A program made the position numbers and the translations under genes. This document shows positions 5,237 through 7,379 of a stretch of 7,379 nt of DNA, piece after piece. Under the pieces are notes generated by a model that was not told the origin of the DNA, did not search any database, and worked only from the letters and a program-made list of their open reading frames with translations. Positions within the stretch are counted from its first letter, which is position 1. Every line of letters begins with the position of its first letter. This DNA is from JBJHBP01 sp050485645 (lineage in GTDB: Bacteria; Pseudomonadota; Gammaproteobacteria; Steroidobacterales; Rariloculaceae), in contig JBJHBT010000062.1 in NCBI GenBank assembly GCA_050485645.1, positions 1 to 7,379 on the forward strand. The letters are read 5' to 3'.

Positions 5237-7054
5237 ATGGCAGCGGATCCGCGCATCAAGCTGATACAGGACGCTGCCTGGCGTCTGGCTTCTGCGCCGC
5301 ACGGCGGCAAGGCGCGCATCCTCGACGAGCTGTCCCAGGCAACCGGGTGGTCGGTGGCGACGGTGAAACGGCGACTGGCCGAGTGCCGGTCGCTGGTCAC
5401 CGGCGCCGGCCGGCGCAAGCGCCGGGTCGATGCCGGGTACTCGGTGCTGACACTTGATGAAGCACGCGCCATCGGCGCGTATCTGTCGGAGAGCCGTCGC
5501 GGCACGGGCAAACGCCTGGCCGACATCGAGGCGGCGGTGGAAGTGTTGCGCGCCTCGAACATCATCCGCGCCGGGCGCGTGGACCCTGCGACCGGCGAGT
5601 TCGTGCCGTTGTCGATCAGCGCCATCAACCGCGCGCTCAAGCGCTACCAGTGCCATCCCGAGCAGCTCGCACGGCCGCGGCCGAAGACCGCGCTGCGCAG
5701 TCGTCATCCGAACCATGTGTGGCAGATCGATCCGTCGCTGTGCGTGCTGTACTACCTCAAGCGCGAGGACGGTCTGCGTGCGATGCCGCATGATCAGTTC
5801 TACAAGAACAAGCCGAAGAACCTCAAGCGCATCGAGCACGACCGTGTGTGGCGCTACGTGTTCACCGATCACACATCTGGCGCGTTCTACGTGGAGTACG
5901 TGCTCGGCGCCGAGAGCGGCAGGAACCTGTGCCACACGTTCATCCAGGCGATGCAGCGGCGCGCGGACAACGATCCGTTCTGCGGTGTGCCGGCAATGGC
6001 GATGGTGGATCCGGGCAGCGCGAACACCGGTGCGATGTTCTCGAACCTGTGCGCGACGCTTGGCGTCGAGGTGCAGGTGAACCAGCCCGGCCAGCCCTGG
6101 GCGAAGGGTCAGGTCGAGAAGACCAACGACATCATAGAGCGCGAGTTCGAACACCGGCTGCGGTTCACTCGCGTTGAGACGCTGGACGAACTGAACGAGG
6201 CGGCGTGGCGCTGGATGCGCTGGTACCAGGCCATGCACGCGCACACCCGCCACGGCATGACGCGCTATGCGTGCTGGCAGACGATCGCGGCCGAGGCGCT
6301 GCGCATTCCGCCGGCGCCGGACGTGTGCCGCAGGCTGGCGGCGCATGCTCCGGAGAGCCGCATTGTGAGCGTGCATCTGCGGGTGAACTTCCGCGGCCAT
6401 CAGTACGACGTGCGCAACGTGCCGCACATCAATGTCGGCGACAAGATCATGGTCGCGCGCAATGCCTGGGACGATGAGCAATCGGCACACGTGCTGGGCG
6501 TGGGTGAGGACGATCGGCCGACGTGTTTCGTAGTGCCGAAGGTGGTGCGCGGCGAGTACGGCTTCGCGGCGGATGCAGCGGTGATCGGCTGCGAGTACCG
6601 CCCGCATCGCGACACACCGATCGACCAGCAGCGCAAGACGCTCGATCGCCTGGCGATGGGTGCCGAGACCGACGAGGAAGCCGCGGCCAAGCGCAAGGCC
6701 GGCGTGCTGCCGTTTGCCGGCCGTATCGCGCCGCCGCCTGAAGCGCCGCAGGTGGCGTACATCCCGCGCCGCGGCACGCAGCTGCCGGTGGATGCACCTG
6801 CGCATGTGGATCTCACCGTGGCGCGCCCGACGGTGGCGGCGCCGTTGCCGCAGCTGCCGCCGTATTCTCATGCGGACGCTGCGCGTTCGATCAAGCCGCT
6901 GATCGAGTCGGCCGGGCTCACCTGGACGGCGGCGATGTACACGCAGACCTGTGAGCGCTGGCCGGACGGCGTGCCGTACGACCAGATCGAGGCGTGGGCG
7001 GACGAGCTGGTGCGGCGTCATCGGCTGACGGTGGTGCGGGAGCGTGCGCCATGA
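5237..7054 (+). CDS. Mu-type DDE transposase (MuA counterpart)
   Basis: The protein has 605 residues, close to the usual length of Mu-like transposases. Residues 23-49 are an HTH (GGKARILDELSQATGWSVATVKRRLAE), and a second helical DNA-binding region lies at about 70-150. The RNase-H-fold core follows: Asp165 (VWQID), Asp258 (MAMVDPGSANTG) and Glu294 (WAKGQVEKTNDIIEREF), with 35 residues between the last two, giving DD(35)E. About 40 residues are inserted after Asp165. Residues 395-480 form the beta-barrel-like C-terminal domain, followed by a proline-rich linker and a helical tail (YSHADAARSI...), probably the site for its ATPase partner. It pairs the phage ends, nicks them and joins them to target DNA for lysogeny and replicative transposition. 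The ATG at 5237 is chosen as the first after the preceding stop; it has a weak Shine-Dalgarno and probably relies on reinitiation. ATGA overlaps the next gene. Confidence 0.93.
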   Translation: MAADPRIKLIQDAAWRLASAPHGGKARILDELSQATGWSVATVKRRLAECRSLVTGAGRRKRRVDAGYSVLTLDEARAIGAYLSESRRGTGKRLADIEAAVEVLRASNIIRAGRVDPATGEFVPLSISAINRALKRYQCHPEQLARPRPKTALRSRHPNHVWQIDPSLCVLYYLKREDGLRAMPHDQFYKNKPKNLKRIEHDRVWRYVFTDHTSGAFYVEYVLGAESGRNLCHTFIQAMQRRADNDPFCGVPAMAMVDPGSANTGAMFSNLCATLGVEVQVNQPGQPWAKGQVEKTNDIIEREFEHRLRFTRVETLDELNEAAWRWMRWYQAMHAHTRHGMTRYACWQTIAAEALRIPPAPDVCRRLAAHAPESRIVSVHLRVNFRGHQYDVRNVPHINVGDKIMVARNAWDDEQSAHVLGVGEDDRPTCFVVPKVVRGEYGFAADAAVIGCEYRPHRDTPIDQQRKTLDRLAMGAETDEEAAAKRKAGVLPFAGRIAPPPEAPQVAYIPRRGTQLPVDAPAHVDLTVARPTVAAPLPQLPPYSHADAARSIKPLIESAGLTWTAAMYTQTCERWPDGVPYDQIEAWADELVRRHRLTVVRERAP

Positions 7055-7379
7055 CGCTGACGCTGAAGACGGTGCTCGCGTCGCTGCGGATCACGCAGGA
7101 GGAATTCGCGGCCGAGGTGGGCGTGGCGCGTCACGAGGTGAACCGCCTGCTCAATCACGGCCACTGGCCGCCGCGTCGCGACAAGGGCGCGCTGAGCCGT
7201 CGTATCAGGAGATTCGTGCGCGATCGCGGGGGTCGCGTGACGGGTCTGTTCTCGAAGGTGGCGTCGCCGCGTGGTGCAACACGCGACGACGCCGTCTCCC
7301 CGCAGTGCATCACCAACGACACCAACGACGAGGAGAGTCTCATGTTACTCCGTAAGCAATCGCTGACGCAGGAGGCGCG
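7051..7379 (+). CDS. Target-choice ATPase (MuB/ExeA-like), N-terminal part only
   Basis: The frame is open from the ATGA overlap with the transposase to the right edge (109 codons). Residues 1-40 are a Cro-type HTH (LKTVLASLRITQEEFAAEVGVARHEVNRLLNHGHWPPR), as at the N-terminus of MuB. Residues 41-65 are basic, then a Thr/Asp-rich linker, and LMLLRKQSLTQEA at 97-109 matches the usual lead-in to the AAA+ domain of phage transposition ATPases of the ExeA/MuB group. The Walker motifs would lie beyond the edge and cannot be checked. The product would bind target DNA, protect the phage's own genome and activate the transposase. An internal ATG at 7342 with AGGAG at 7331-7335 could give a shorter form without the HTH. 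Confidence 0.8.
   Translation, partial: MTLTLKTVLASLRITQEEFAAEVGVARHEVNRLLNHGHWPPRRDKGALSRRIRRFVRDRGGRVTGLFSKVASPRGATRDDAVSPQCITNDTNDEESLMLLRKQSLTQEA
7331..7344 (+). promoter_or_regulatory. Possible internal ribosome binding site and start in the ATPase gene
   Basis: AGGAG (7331-7335) lies six bases before an in-frame ATG (7342-7344), codon 98 of the ATPase gene. The spacing is ideal, and it falls exactly between the HTH-plus-linker and the ATPase domain. By contrast the first ATG at 7051 has no strong Shine-Dalgarno and depends on overlap with the transposase. The signal is short and could be chance. Confidence 0.35.

Larger units (their letters stand above)
2003..7379 (+). mobile_element. 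Left part of a Mu-like transposable prophage, continuing past the right edge
   Basis: The gene order is diagnostic: leftward XRE repressor, rightward Ner-like gene, early regulators, DDE transposase, then an HTH-plus-ATPase gene, all rightward genes being tightly overlapped. This is the early arrangement of Mu, B3, D3112 and BcepMu-type phages. Only the first 5.4 kb is present, so head, tail and right-end genes cannot be judged and completeness is unknown. The left boundary is approximate and lies between 1974 and 2061. Confidence 0.82.

Noticed and set aside
5225..7021. 598-codon open frame on the minus strand opposite the transposase
   Set aside because: It mirrors the transposase codons in GC-rich DNA, is dominated by Arg/His/Ala with no recognisable motif, and lies over a gene with an intact DD(35)E core.
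1..7379. CRISPR array, tRNA or rRNA gene
   Set aside because: No regularly spaced repeats, cloverleaf-like segments or rRNA signatures were seen on reading through both strands.

Overview
The window looks like the left end of a Mu-like (B3/D3112/BcepMu type) transposable prophage in a GC-rich proteobacterium, with about 2 kb of flanking DNA in front of it. Most of the DNA is roughly 60-67 percent GC where I counted. The genes use GC-ending codons and Shine-Dalgarno starts, and the lipoprotein and signal-peptide genes fit a Gram-negative host. No species can be named from the sequence.

Left flank (1 to about 2000). A leftward gene runs off the left edge; it encodes a phage-type lysozyme-like or transglycosylase-like protein. 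Divergent from it are a small secreted protein with a fibronectin-III-like beta domain (646-1077) and a lipoprotein of unknown function (1209-1973). The 131 bases between these two hold several overlapping inverted repeats. The lipoprotein gene ends intact, followed by a stem-loop. The prophage end probably lies in the 88 bases between its stop and the repressor gene. A TG followed by two GAAACAC repeats (2003-2022) is my best candidate for the terminus, but this is not proven.

Immunity switch (2062-2828). A leftward XRE-type repressor gene faces a rightward 73-residue Ner-like DNA-binding protein. Their 89-base gap holds a perfect TTGACA box, a 17-base perfect inverted repeat filling the spacer to a CATCAT -10 box, and a second, unrelated inverted repeat over the expected transcription start. 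This is a compact lysis/lysogeny switch.

Early operon (2607 to beyond 7379). Seven rightward genes are packed with overlapping or touching ends: the Ner-like protein; a 262-residue regulator with two different HTH domains; an IclR-like winged-helix protein; two proteins I do not recognise (131 and 305 residues, the latter with an AT-hook-like N-terminus and a coiled coil); the DDE transposase (MuA counterpart); and the start of the target-choice ATPase (MuB counterpart), cut by the right edge. The four genes between the Ner-like gene and the transposase are the least understood part. The two-HTH regulator carries a domain 43 percent identical, without gaps, to the N-terminus of the repressor on the other strand, which suggests a duplicated and re-fused immunity control.
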